Below the pieces are notes generated by a model. The model did no database searches. It saw only the letters and a list, made by a program, of their open reading frames with translations, and was not told the DNA's origin. DNA of 64,000 nucleotides, from contig JBARIW010000077.1 of assembly GCA_049799955.1 (NCBI GenBank), positions 62,001 through 126,000 of the forward strand, given 5' to 3'. The translations under genes were made by a program, and so were the position numbers. Positions 43,043-52,393 of this stretch are shown piece after piece (positions within the stretch are counted from its first letter, which is position 1; each line of letters begins with the position of its first letter). The stretch comes from JBGTFE01 sp049799955. GTDB taxonomy: Bacteria; Acidobacteriota; Blastocatellia; Pyrinomonadales; Pyrinomonadaceae.

Positions 43043-44707
43043 TTAAAGCTCTGAAACGTTTTTCCCGACCTGTTCATGAGTTTTAAGCAGAAGCTCATTA
43101 ATTATTTTCATCAAACGGTTAAAATCGACCGGTTTGGCGACGTGAATATCGAAACCCGATGACTGAACTCGTTTTTGCTCTTCAGCGCCGACGTATCCGG
43201 TCAGGGCAATCGCCGGGGTTTGTCCGCCGCTTTCAACCGGCAAAGCGCGAATTCGCTTGATTAAATCGTATCCGTCCATTTCCGGCATTCCTAAATCGCT
43301 GATTAAAATATCCGGCTCAAACGCGGAAAAATGAGCCAGAGCTTCGCCGGCGCTGCCTGCCGTCATAATTTGAGCTTTCGTATCTTCGAGAACGTATCTG
43401 AGCATTTCGCGCGAATCGGCGTCGTCGTCAACGACCAGAATGCGGAATCCGCCAAAATCATTTTTCGCCGGTTTGATAAAAGAACCGGTTGAACGGTCGA
43501 AATCTTCCTCGCTTTTCTGCGGCATCAAAAGCGGCAGAGACATCGTAAAAGTCGCGCCCGCGCCTTCGCCCGCGCTTTCCGCAGTAATTGTGCCGCCGTG
43601 CATTTCAGCCAGATTTTTGACAATCGAAAGACCCAAGCCCAGACCGCCGTACTTGCGTTTCGAGCTTCCGTCAGCCTGCCGGAAACGCTCGAAAACAAAA
43701 GGCAGAAAATCATCATCAATGCCTTGCCCGGAATCCCGGATGACGACTTCCGCAAAAGCATCGATTTCGCGCAGAATTATTTCGATTTGCCCGTTTAAGG
43801 GCGTAAATTTTACCGCGTTCGAAAGCAAATTCCAGAATATCTGTTGCAGGCGGCTGGCGTCGCCCATCACAAAAGTCTCGCCGGATTCGATAGTTTTGAT
43901 TAGTTTTATTTCTCTCGCGCTTGCTGACGGACTTATGTTTTCGAGCGCGGTTTCGATGCTTTCGGCTAAATCAACCGGATGCAAGTCGAGCCGCATCTGC
44001 CCGGTAACGATGCGCGATACGTCGAGCAAATCGTCGATGATTTGCGTCTGCGAGCCGACGTTTCTTTGAATCGTATAGAGCGCGTGGCGCGATTTTTCCG
44101 CGCTCGAATCTCCGCTCAAAAGAATCTGCGTCCAGCCGTTAATGGCGTTGAGCGGCGTGCGGATTTCGTGCGAAACGCTGGCTAAAAATTCGTCTTTCAG
44201 GCGGCTGTTTTCTTCGGCAAGCTGCCGCGCGGATTGCTCGCTTGCCAGAAGCCGACCGCGTTCTTCAATCTGGACGTTTAATTCCATCTCGCGCGCGACG
44301 CGCTCCGTAACGTCTTCGATAATGGTGATTGTGCCGATAACTTTGTCGCCGTCAAAAAGCGGCGAAATTCGCGCGCTCTGCTGCATCTGCGCGAAAGCGG
44401 CGACGCCCGCGCTCGGTATCATCGGCAAAAGATATTTATGAAGACGATGCGACAGAATCCGGCTCTGCCCGTTTAGCGCATCGCTGTAAAACCGGTCGAA
44501 ACCGCGCGTTTTTAGTTCGGGAAATATTTCGAGCAGATTGTCGTCGATTAAGTCTTTTTCGATTTTTCCGCTTTGTTTTTCAAACCATTTGTTGCAGAAG
44601 CGAATATTCAGCTTTTCGTCCGTAACGAGCAAGCCCTGCGCGGCAAACTCCGACATCCAGCGAAGCATCGCCGTGTCGAGTGATGAATTGTTTCCGTTAT
44701 AGCTCAC
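43043..44707 (-). CDS. PAS sensor hybrid histidine kinase
   Basis: 554 residues without membrane segments. A PAS domain (about 15-140) ends in IIEDVTERVAREMELN. HisKA follows with the phosphorylated His180 in SVSHEIRTPL, then a HATPase domain (N-box LLSNAVKF, G-boxes DSGQGI and GLGLGLSI) and a C-terminal receiver (about 425-545, VVDDDADSREML, SDLGMPEMDG). It is the last gene of the chemotaxis operon and probably exchanges phosphate with the CheY-like proteins. Confidence 0.92.
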   Translation of the reverse strand: MSYNGNNSSLDTAMLRWMSEFAAQGLLVTDEKLNIRFCNKWFEKQSGKIEKDLIDDNLLEIFPELKTRGFDRFYSDALNGQSRILSHRLHKYLLPMIPSAGVAAFAQMQQSARISPLFDGDKVIGTITIIEDVTERVAREMELNVQIEERGRLLASEQSARQLAEENSRLKDEFLASVSHEIRTPLNAINGWTQILLSGDSSAEKSRHALYTIQRNVGSQTQIIDDLLDVSRIVTGQMRLDLHPVDLAESIETALENISPSASAREIKLIKTIESGETFVMGDASRLQQIFWNLLSNAVKFTPLNGQIEIILREIDAFAEVVIRDSGQGIDDDFLPFVFERFRQADGSSKRKYGGLGLGLSIVKNLAEMHGGTITAESAGEGAGATFTMSLPLLMPQKSEEDFDRSTGSFIKPAKNDFGGFRILVVDDDADSREMLRYVLEDTKAQIMTAGSAGEALAHFSAFEPDILISDLGMPEMDGYDLIKRIRALPVESGGQTPAIALTGYVGAEEQKRVQSSGFDIHVAKPVDFNRLMKIINELLLKTHEQVGKNVSEL

Positions 44708-44727
44708 AAATTCTGTTTTTAATAAAA

Positions 44728-45390
44728 CTAAACGCTCAAATCGCTTTTCGCCGGATTCTGGCTTGAATGAATTTCTTCCTCTTGTCTCGTTTCCCAGCGC
44801 TCGATTTCCTCAATCAAACGGTTGAGCGAAATAACGCTCAAAACCAAAACCAGATAACCCGTAACGGCGCTTTCGCGAATGCGAAACGACGTGTAAACGA
44901 TAATCGCAAAGCTCAAGCCTTCGCGCTCGTTCCTGACCGAATTTATTAAATCGTCGAGCGATTCGAGATGCAGATTCGGCACGGAAAAATTGACTCTGAC
45001 GCGCAGAACATTGCCGAACATTCCGAGACACGCGTTGAGCAGAATATTGCCGACCTCGGTTAAAACTTCGCGCGCCGATTCGTCGAGCTGCGTCTGCGGC
45101 GCGTTCCCGTCGGTCAGCAAATCGGTTAATCTGACCGCGCCCTCGTAATTCAAAATCAAAAACGCGTCGCCCGCAATCGCGCCGTCGAACGGCTGATGAA
45201 TCGAAGCCACGTCGCCCGGCAGAAAACGCGCGAGTTTTGTCCCGACTTCTTCAATCGGGTAAATATCGACCTGCGGAACGTCGAGCAAAACACGATGTCC
45301 GGTGATTTCCGAGAGTGACGACGCGGTGCGCGAAAAAGCGATGTTGATAAATTCTCCGAGCGCGTCGGTTTGTCGTTCAGTTAAAATCAC
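44728..45390 (-). CDS. cheC: CheC-like CheY-P phosphatase
   Basis: 220 residues. Two CheC-type motifs are visible: ALGEFINIAFSRTASSL...LLDVP near residues 10-40 and EVLTEVGNILLNACLGMFG...VNFSVP near 108-138. CheC-type proteins dephosphorylate CheY or help adaptation. Its start overlaps the cheY stop by 4 nt. Confidence 0.85.
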   Translation of the reverse strand: MILTERQTDALGEFINIAFSRTASSLSEITGHRVLLDVPQVDIYPIEEVGTKLARFLPGDVASIHQPFDGAIAGDAFLILNYEGAVRLTDLLTDGNAPQTQLDESAREVLTEVGNILLNACLGMFGNVLRVRVNFSVPNLHLESLDDLINSVRNEREGLSFAIIVYTSFRIRESAVTGYLVLVLSVISLNRLIEEIERWETRQEEEIHSSQNPAKSDLSV

Positions 45391-45761
45391 GAAGCTTTCT
45401 CCTCATTCATTACTGATTCCAAAACCTGCAACACTTTTTCCGGCGACAAAGGTTTATTGATAAACGCGTTTGCGCCCGCCGCCGCGACCATTTCTCTGGT
45501 CGAATCCTGTATGTCGGCGCTGGCGATAATCACGCGCGCTTCCGGGTCGAGCTCGCGCAGCTTCGCCAGAACGTCCAGCCCGTACATATCTTTCATCGTC
45601 AAATCGAGAAAAACCAAATCCGGTTTTTCAAGAAAATACTGCTCGATTCCAGCCGCGCCTTCATCGGCTTCAACGACTTCGTATCCGGTGCTTTCCACGA
45701 TTCGACGCAGCATTCTGCGCGACATTGCGGAGTCATCGACAACCAAGATTTTCTTTTTCAC
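45387..45761 (-). CDS. cheY: CheY-like response regulator
   Basis: 124-residue single receiver domain. Acidic pair DD (8-9), phosphorylated Asp in VFLDLTMKD (about 54), Thr/Ser switch IIASAD and Lys in INKPLSPEK. It overlaps cheB and cheC by 4 nt each and is the second of two CheYs in the operon. Confidence 0.9.
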   Translation of the reverse strand: MKKKILVVDDSAMSRRMLRRIVESTGYEVVEADEGAAGIEQYFLEKPDLVFLDLTMKDMYGLDVLAKLRELDPEARVIIASADIQDSTREMVAAAGANAFINKPLSPEKVLQVLESVMNEEKAS

Positions 45762-46807
45762 GCGACCTCCAGTAAGGCTTGTCCCATCCGGTCAAGCCTG
45801 ATGATTTTATCACTTAAACCCGCTTCGACAACAGCGCCCGGCATTCCGTAAACTACGCAGGTTTCTTCGGCTTCGACAAAAATCGTCCCGTTGCGAGCCT
45901 TTATCCAAGCCGCGCCCGTTCTGCCGTCAGCGCCCATTCCGGTCATCACGACGCCGAGCGCGCGTTCGCCGAAAATTTCCGCCGCCGATTGAAATAATAC
46001 ATCAACCGCCGGGCGATGCTGCGTGTCGAGCGGTCGAAGACTCAAATGCGCGAACACTCTCCCATTCATTCGGCGCTTAAAACTGAGATGTTTTCCGGCA
46101 GGCGCGAGCAAGGCTAATCCGGCGCGCATCTCGTCGCCTTCTCTGGCTTCGCGGACTTCAATCGCGGAAATCTCGTTTAATTTTTCGGCATACATCGCCG
46201 TATAACCGACCGGCATATGCAGAACAATCGCAATCGGCACGGGGAAATCCGCCGGAATCTGCGGAATCAAAAATCGCAAAGCCTGCGGTCCGCCCGTCGA
46301 GATTCCGATAACAATCGCGTCAAACTGATTTTTGCGCGACTCGTTTGAAACAGTAATCGTTTCGGCTCGCTGCCCGGATTCCGGCTCCAAATGCAGATTT
46401 CCCGCGTGCACACTTGCCGCCGTTTTAATTTTTTCGATAAGCTCGCTGCGCACTTCAAAAATCTTTTCCGTGGCAAGCGCCGTCGGTTTCTGTACAAAAT
46501 CAATCGCGCCGGCATCGAGCGCGGCAAGCGTTTCGGCGCTGTTTTCGTCCGCCGAGCTCATCATCACAATCGGCAGCGCGCGTCGCCGCATCTGTTCGCG
46601 GACAAATCCGATTCCGTCGAGTTCGGGCATCATCAAATCCGAAGTAACGACATCGGGACGCAGTTTTTCGACCAATTCGAGCGCCTCGCGTCCGTCTCGC
46701 GCCGCGCCGACGACTTCCAGATGCGGGCTGTATGAAAGCATTTCGCGCACGACTTTCCGCACATACGCGGAATCATCGACAATCAAAACCCGAATTATTC
46801 TGTTCAA
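45758..46807 (-). CDS. cheB: Chemotaxis protein-glutamate methylesterase CheB
   Basis: 349 residues. The N-terminal receiver has VLIVDDSAYVRK and SDLMMPELDG. The C-terminal esterase carries the catalytic Ser in GISTGGPQ (about 170), His in VLHMPVGY (about 196) and Asp in MTGMGADG (about 292). It removes methyl groups from receptor glutamates, opposing CheR upstream. Confidence 0.95.
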   Translation of the reverse strand: MNRIIRVLIVDDSAYVRKVVREMLSYSPHLEVVGAARDGREALELVEKLRPDVVTSDLMMPELDGIGFVREQMRRRALPIVMMSSADENSAETLAALDAGAIDFVQKPTALATEKIFEVRSELIEKIKTAASVHAGNLHLEPESGQRAETITVSNESRKNQFDAIVIGISTGGPQALRFLIPQIPADFPVPIAIVLHMPVGYTAMYAEKLNEISAIEVREAREGDEMRAGLALLAPAGKHLSFKRRMNGRVFAHLSLRPLDTQHRPAVDVLFQSAAEIFGERALGVVMTGMGADGRTGAAWIKARNGTIFVEAEETCVVYGMPGAVVEAGLSDKIIRLDRMGQALLEVA

Positions 46808-46871
46808 ATCAACCCCCTTGAATCTGCCAATACAACTTTGAATATACGAAATAGATTTTTATAACGCCAAT

Positions 46872-47714
46872 TTATTTTCGTTTTACATAAACAAAAGCGC
46901 TGCCGACTTCTTCAAGCTCAAAATCGTCCGTAACTTTTAAAAGCGATTCAGCCGCGCCGACAAATAGAAACGCCGGAACATACATTTTTTCCGCGAAAGA
47001 CGCGACAACGCGCCGCACCATTTCGGGCGAAAAGTAAATAAAAACATTGCGGCAAAAAATGAGCGAAACGCTTGCGAGGCTTTCCGTTTCGCTCGTTTCA
47101 AGAAGATTCGCCTGCGTCCAACTGATTTTTTTGCTCAAACCGGGCGCGACGCGCCATTCTTTTCCGTCGGGCGTAAAATATTTTTCCTTCAAATTTGCCG
47201 GAAGCGCGCGAAACGACCTTTCCCGGTAACTGCCCTTCTGCGCGCGTTCGAGCGCCGCGCTGCTCGCGTCCGACGCATAAATTTTGATGTCGGCGCGTTC
47301 AAACCAGCCGTCTTCATTCAGCCGCATCGCAATCGTCAAAGGTTCTTCGCCGGTCGCGCAAGCCGCGCTCCAGATACGAATCGGCGCGTTCGGGTTCTTT
47401 TCCAATAAACCCGGTATAACTTCTTCCGCCAACCCGTGAATCTGGTCCATTTCGCGCCAGAAATAAGTTTCCTGCACGCTTAGCGCGTTGACGACGTTTC
47501 GCCATTCTCCGGCGGAATCGGCGTCGTATTTGAGCAAATAAAAATAATCGAGAAACGAATCGAAACCGCGCTCGATGATAAGCGGAGTCAGTTTATCGGC
47601 AAGCAGATTAATTTTTGAATCGTCAAAAAAAAGCCCGACGCGCTCGTGAATCAAATCGCGCAGAAGTGTTTCCGCGCCGCGGCGCACACCTGAAATATCC
47701 GAATTAAACCCCAT
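46872..47714 (-). CDS. cheR: Chemotaxis protein methyltransferase CheR
   Basis: 280 residues. Small N-terminal helical domain, then a SAM-binding domain with VQETYFWREMDQIHGL, IRIWSAACATGEEPLTIAM (SAM loop, about 114-132) and LIFCRNVFIYFSPE (about 221-234). It methylates receptor glutamates. 6 nt separate it from the PAS-HEAT gene. Confidence 0.94.
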   Translation of the reverse strand: MGFNSDISGVRRGAETLLRDLIHERVGLFFDDSKINLLADKLTPLIIERGFDSFLDYFYLLKYDADSAGEWRNVVNALSVQETYFWREMDQIHGLAEEVIPGLLEKNPNAPIRIWSAACATGEEPLTIAMRLNEDGWFERADIKIYASDASSAALERAQKGSYRERSFRALPANLKEKYFTPDGKEWRVAPGLSKKISWTQANLLETSETESLASVSLIFCRNVFIYFSPEMVRRVVASFAEKMYVPAFLFVGAAESLLKVTDDFELEEVGSAFVYVKRK

Positions 47715-47720
47715 GCTCGA

Positions 47721-49736
47721 TTATGCCTTTAGCTCGCTCAAAACTTCCCTTGCCGCCGCGCGAACCTGTTCCGCCGCATCCTTTTCTGCCATTTCAATCA
47801 AAATTTCGCGGCTCGCTTCATCCCGCGAAATGCCCAGAGCGCGAACCGCAAAATATCGCGTCCAGTCATCCGCATCCAGTAACGCGTCGCGCAAAGCGGC
47901 AACGGATTCATCGTTTTTAACCTGCGCCAGAGCCTTCGCCGCCGCTTCTCTTTCGCGCGAAGAACCTTCTTTTAAAAAATGAATCAGCGTCGAAACGGCG
48001 CGTTCGTCGTCAATATTCGGCAGCTGTTCGATTGCCGCACGCCGCACGCGCTCGTTCGTGTCCTCACAAGACTCAAAAATCGCCTGTTCAAATCCTTTCG
48101 CGCCGAAATAACCGACCACCCGAATTGCCGCTTCCCGAACGTTCGCGTCCGAATCAGCCGGCAAATTACACAAAACCGGAACCGTTTCGGGATGCGCAAG
48201 CGATTTCAGCGCGCCGGCAGCGGATTGTCGGGAAGCCGCATCGCCGTTTTTCAGCAGTTCGACGAGCGGCTCAAAAGCCCTTGCATCACCGATTTGCCCT
48301 AAAACCCGCGCGGCTGTCCGGCTCACTTCCGCATCGCCCGTTTCGAGCAATTCAATCAATAAACCGACGGCGGCTTTGCCATGTCGCGCCAGCGCCCGGG
48401 CGACTTCTTCGCGCACGTTTTCATTTTCAAGCAGCGTCGCAAATGTTTCTCTGATTCGTTCATCGTCAAACCAGCCGCCGAGACGCGCGAGCGCGGTTAA
48501 ATCCGTTTCATTAGAATTATTCAATGCTTCGAGCAGATTCGATTTTCCGTCTTCACCGATTGCCTTTCGCGCCTGTTCAACAATGCTTTCGCTTTTCGCA
48601 AAATCGTTTTCGAAACGCTCAAACAGCGAGGCGAGTGAGCGAGCGACGGCAATCGCCGAAACTTTATCTTCATTTAATAAATTAACGAGCGGCGAAACGA
48701 TTTCCTCGTTTCCGATTGAGCCGAGCGTTTCGACGGCGGCTTGGCGCAAAAAATCGTCGCTCAAAAGCGGCAGAATACGCGTCGCGGCTCGCTCGTCGGC
48801 GATTTCCCGCAGCGCGTCGAGCGCGACGAACGACAAAAAGAAATCGCGCGTTTCGGCAATTTTAAGAAGCGGCTCGACGGCGTCGCTCGCTTTTAACTTT
48901 CCGAGCGCTTCGATGACGTGATAGCGGACGTTTGTGTTTTCATCTTCGAGCGCCGCGAGCAAAGCGGGAATCGCCTGCGCGTCGTTTTGCTCTCCGAGCG
49001 TCAGCGCCGCCTGCATTCGCAAATCGGCGTCGTCTCCGTGCAAAAACTCGACGAGCGTTTCGGTCGTTTTTACCGAAGTCGCCTGCAAAACCTGCAAGGC
49101 GCTGTTTAAGACGCCGAAATCGAAATGCTGTTCACGCATCGCACGCAAAAGCGCGGCTATCGCTTCGGGCGCGGCGCGGCGCGATAAGCTTTCGACCAGC
49201 TTGCGGCGCACGCGCCAGTTTTTATCTCCGAGCGCGTCGATAATCGGCGCGGCGTTTTCTTCAACGAGATTTTCCGGTTCGCGCGAAATCGCCTTTGCCG
49301 CCTGCAAGCGAACGGCTTCATCCGCATCATTGAGCTGTTCGGCTAATTCGATTTCGCGCTCGATTCTTTCCGTAACGTCTTCGACCGTAACGATTAAACC
49401 GCGAATCGTTTCGTTTTCCTTGAGCGGCGCAATCGTTACGCGCTGGCGCATTTCCGCAAAGCGTTTCGACGCAGACAGCGGCGGGCAACAAATTAAAAAC
49501 CGGTGAAAAGCGGGCGCGAGAATTTCAACCGTGCCTTCTTCCAAAACGCGCTGAAAACGCGGCAATAAACCGCGCTCTTCGAGATTCGAAATCGTCTCGA
49601 CGAAGGATTTGCCGCGCGCGCTTTCGGCTGAAATTCCGGTCATCTGTTCGAGCGCGGCGTCCCAGACCTGCACGACGAATTTCGTGTCGGTCGTAAAAAT
49701 CCCGATAAAATTTTGCTTGTCGGAGTCAGAGTCCAT
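47721..49736 (-). CDS. PAS-HEAT repeat protein in the chemotaxis operon
   Basis: 671 residues. A PAS domain (about 8-135) ends IVTVEDVTERIEREIELAEQL, very similar to the PAS end of the hybrid kinase at 43043. The remaining about 530 residues are roughly 16 HEAT-like repeats (for example DEDTNVRYHVIEALGKLKASDAVEPLLKIAE-type units). There is no kinase or enzyme motif. It sits between mcp and cheR, 5 nt from mcp, so it may be a scaffold or soluble sensor for the array. Function unproven. Confidence 0.82.
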   Translation of the reverse strand: MDSDSDKQNFIGIFTTDTKFVVQVWDAALEQMTGISAESARGKSFVETISNLEERGLLPRFQRVLEEGTVEILAPAFHRFLICCPPLSASKRFAEMRQRVTIAPLKENETIRGLIVTVEDVTERIEREIELAEQLNDADEAVRLQAAKAISREPENLVEENAAPIIDALGDKNWRVRRKLVESLSRRAAPEAIAALLRAMREQHFDFGVLNSALQVLQATSVKTTETLVEFLHGDDADLRMQAALTLGEQNDAQAIPALLAALEDENTNVRYHVIEALGKLKASDAVEPLLKIAETRDFFLSFVALDALREIADERAATRILPLLSDDFLRQAAVETLGSIGNEEIVSPLVNLLNEDKVSAIAVARSLASLFERFENDFAKSESIVEQARKAIGEDGKSNLLEALNNSNETDLTALARLGGWFDDERIRETFATLLENENVREEVARALARHGKAAVGLLIELLETGDAEVSRTAARVLGQIGDARAFEPLVELLKNGDAASRQSAAGALKSLAHPETVPVLCNLPADSDANVREAAIRVVGYFGAKGFEQAIFESCEDTNERVRRAAIEQLPNIDDERAVSTLIHFLKEGSSREREAAAKALAQVKNDESVAALRDALLDADDWTRYFAVRALGISRDEASREILIEMAEKDAAEQVRAAAREVLSELKA

Positions 49737-49741
49737 TTGAT

Positions 49742-51919
49742 TTATTCGTTCTGAGATGAGCCGTTGTTTTTATCGCCTGACTCGTTTATCTTTTTTCTTT
49801 TCCCGCGCGGTTTTTCGCCGTTTTGAGCGGCGGCGGCAGGCGCGGCATTATTTGCGGCGTCATCAAAACCATTCATAATCGCTGAAAGCTCCTGCGCCTG
49901 TTCGAGCAAGCCGGTCGTTTCAACTAAAGTCGCCTGCACGCCGAGAGCGTTGCGCTCCGTGATATGGCGCACGCCCGAGAGCCGCTGCAAAATATTGTCC
50001 GCACCTGTCGAATGTTCGAGATTGGCGTGTGTGATTAATTTGATTTGCCCGGCGACATTGCCTGAAACGGAAGTCATTTCGCGCATCGCGCGGGTTTGCT
50101 CGCTCAAGGCTTTCGTCAACTGTTCGGACTGCTGGCGCATACTGACCGCGGCGGTCGAGATTTGCTTTGAAGCCGTCGCCTGCTCGCTCATCGCACGCAT
50201 AACGCCCGCAATCATCGTCGTCAAACGTTCCGCTTCTTTGGAAACCTGCTCGCCGGCGGTTGACTGTTCGGCAAGAGCGCGCGTCGTCGTCGCCGCGCCG
50301 CGCCGCATCGATTCGACCGCCTGAACGATTTGACTGGCGGCGACGGCTTGTTCGGACGCGGCTTTGCGAACCTGCCCGGCAACATTCGTCGTGCTTTGCG
50401 CGGCTTTGATGATTTCCCTTGCGGCGCGCGCCTGTTCGTTCATCGCCTGCACGACCTCTTTCGTCGTTTTACGCATCTGCGACGCTGACTGGACGATTAA
50501 TTGAACGGTTTTGGCTTGCTCATTCGTCGCGGCGGAAACTTCTTTCGACAATTTCGCCGTCGATTCGACCGACGACACGACCGCCTGACCGGCAGTGATT
50601 TGTTCTTCCGTCGCGCGCGAAATTTGCCCGACAATACCGGTCGTCTCGCGCACGCCCGACAATATTTTCTCCAAGCCTTTCAAGCCTTCTTCCGCCAGCC
50701 GGTTGCCTTCGTCGGCAACTTTAACTCCTTCGTTTGAAGCATTAACGGCGTCGAGAACCGATTCCTGCAAAGCGCGGATGATTAATGCAATATCGGCGGT
50801 CGCTTTTGCCGAGCGTTCAGCCAGATTGCGAATCTCTTCGGCGACGACGGCGAAACCGCGCCCGGCGTCTCCGGCGCGCGCGGCTTCAATCGAAGCGTTG
50901 AGCGAGAGCATATTCGTCCGCTCGGCGATAATGTTAATCGTATCGACGATGCTGCCGATTTCGTTCGAGCGTTTGCCCATTTCCTTGATGACCGTCGCCG
51001 ATTGCTGCATCGAATCGCGAACGCGCGTCATGCCCTGAATCGATTTTTGCGCCATCGAGCCGCCTTCTTCGGTTTCGCGCGCCAGCCGCGTCGTGATGTC
51101 GTTGGCGTCTTTCGCCATCGTCGCCACCGAACGAATCGAGCGGTCCATTTGATTCGCCGTAGTCGCGGCGTTTGTCGCCGATTCGGTAATTCGCTCGGAG
51201 TTTTGCGCCACGCTCTGCACCGAGCGCGCCAGTTCCTCGATTGCCGTCGCCACTTCCTCGACCGTTGCCGCCAGATTTTCGCTCATTGCGGTAACTTCTT
51301 CGATGGAAGCCGCCATTTCATTAATCGCGGCGGAAGTTTCTTCCGTCGCAACGTTCAAATCATCGGCGCTGTTCGCCAGACCGGAGGTTGAGCGCGACAT
51401 TTCCTCAATCGTCGCCGCCGTTTCATTGATAGAAGACGTAAGCGCTTCGGTGTCTTCGCTGACGTTTCGGATTGAAGCCGCGATTTCAATCATCGCGCTC
51501 GTCGTCTCTTCGGCGGAAGTCGTCATTTCCTGCGCCGAGCCGATTACGTTTTGAATCGAAGTCGCCATTTCTTCAATCGCGGTCGAGGTTTCGGCGATTG
51601 AAGAAGCGAGACTCGCAGTGTTTGCCGAAACCTGTTCAATCGAAGCGGCGGTTTCGTTGATTGATGAAACCATCTGCTCGGTCGAATTGGCGACGGACGA
51701 CGCCTGCGTCGCCGTTTCCTTGAGCGAAGCCGCCATTTCATTGACATTGCTGACGACATCGTCCAGCGAACCAAGCTGCTCGCCCGCGCCTTCGCTAACT
51801 TCGTCGGCAATACGTTTGATTTCATTGGCGCGAACGATTACGTCGGCTGACTGCCGCCTTAGGCGAGTAATATCGTCGTCAGAATTTTTCGCTTTTTTGT
51901 TTTTTGTACTCGTAGCCAT
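49742..51919 (-). CDS. Soluble methyl-accepting chemotaxis protein
   Basis: 725 residues with no membrane helix, HAMP or recognised ligand domain. The kinase-contact tip (NIIAERTNMLSLN, IEAARAGDAGRGFAVVAEEI) is at residues 329-364, exactly mid-protein. Each flank is about 330 residues of coiled coil with repeated ETAA/EEMA-type heptads. It would fold into one very long antiparallel rod in the cytoplasm. Input may come through a partner such as the PAS-HEAT protein next door. Confidence 0.92.
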   Translation of the reverse strand: MATSTKNKKAKNSDDDITRLRRQSADVIVRANEIKRIADEVSEGAGEQLGSLDDVVSNVNEMAASLKETATQASSVANSTEQMVSSINETAASIEQVSANTASLASSIAETSTAIEEMATSIQNVIGSAQEMTTSAEETTSAMIEIAASIRNVSEDTEALTSSINETAATIEEMSRSTSGLANSADDLNVATEETSAAINEMAASIEEVTAMSENLAATVEEVATAIEELARSVQSVAQNSERITESATNAATTANQMDRSIRSVATMAKDANDITTRLARETEEGGSMAQKSIQGMTRVRDSMQQSATVIKEMGKRSNEIGSIVDTINIIAERTNMLSLNASIEAARAGDAGRGFAVVAEEIRNLAERSAKATADIALIIRALQESVLDAVNASNEGVKVADEGNRLAEEGLKGLEKILSGVRETTGIVGQISRATEEQITAGQAVVSSVESTAKLSKEVSAATNEQAKTVQLIVQSASQMRKTTKEVVQAMNEQARAAREIIKAAQSTTNVAGQVRKAASEQAVAASQIVQAVESMRRGAATTTRALAEQSTAGEQVSKEAERLTTMIAGVMRAMSEQATASKQISTAAVSMRQQSEQLTKALSEQTRAMREMTSVSGNVAGQIKLITHANLEHSTGADNILQRLSGVRHITERNALGVQATLVETTGLLEQAQELSAIMNGFDDAANNAAPAAAAQNGEKPRGKRKKINESGDKNNGSSQNE

Positions 51920-51925
51920 AATATT

Positions 51926-52393
51926 TTAATTTTCCACCTCGGTTTCGATTTCTTCCGCCGTTTTAACCACTTCCGCTAAATTTAAAAGCAAAATCAGCCT
52001 GTCGTCCACGGTCGCAATCGCTTCAAGATATTTGCCGCTCGTCCCGCTTAAAGTCTCCGACGGCGGATTTATCGCCCCGGGCGGAATGCGTTTGAATTCG
52101 CGCGCCGCATCGACTATTAAACCGATATTTCGTCCTCCGACATTGACGACGACAAGGCGCGCGCGCAAGTCGTATTCGATTTTCGGAAAGCCGAAACGCG
52201 TTCGCAGATTGATTGCCGGAATAACCTGACCGCGCGAAAAAACGACGCCTTCGACCGCTTCGGCGGCATTCGGAACGGGCGTAATATGTTCAATCATTTC
52301 AAGCTGCTGAACGTCTTTACCCGGAATGGCGTAAGTCGTTCCGGCAAGCTCAAACAGGACAAACGAATTTTCATTAATCTGGTCGTAATTCAT
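51926..52393 (-). CDS. cheW: Chemotaxis adaptor CheW
   Basis: 155 residues forming a single CheW domain: VLFELAGTTYAIPGKDVQQL, GVVFSRGQVIPAINLRTRFG and NVGGRNIGLIVDAAREF are typical. It couples the receptor to CheA. The start overlaps the cheA stop by 4 nt. Confidence 0.94.
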   Translation of the reverse strand: MNYDQINENSFVLFELAGTTYAIPGKDVQQLEMIEHITPVPNAAEAVEGVVFSRGQVIPAINLRTRFGFPKIEYDLRARLVVVNVGGRNIGLIVDAAREFKRIPPGAINPPSETLSGTSGKYLEAIATVDDRLILLLNLAEVVKTAEEIETEVEN

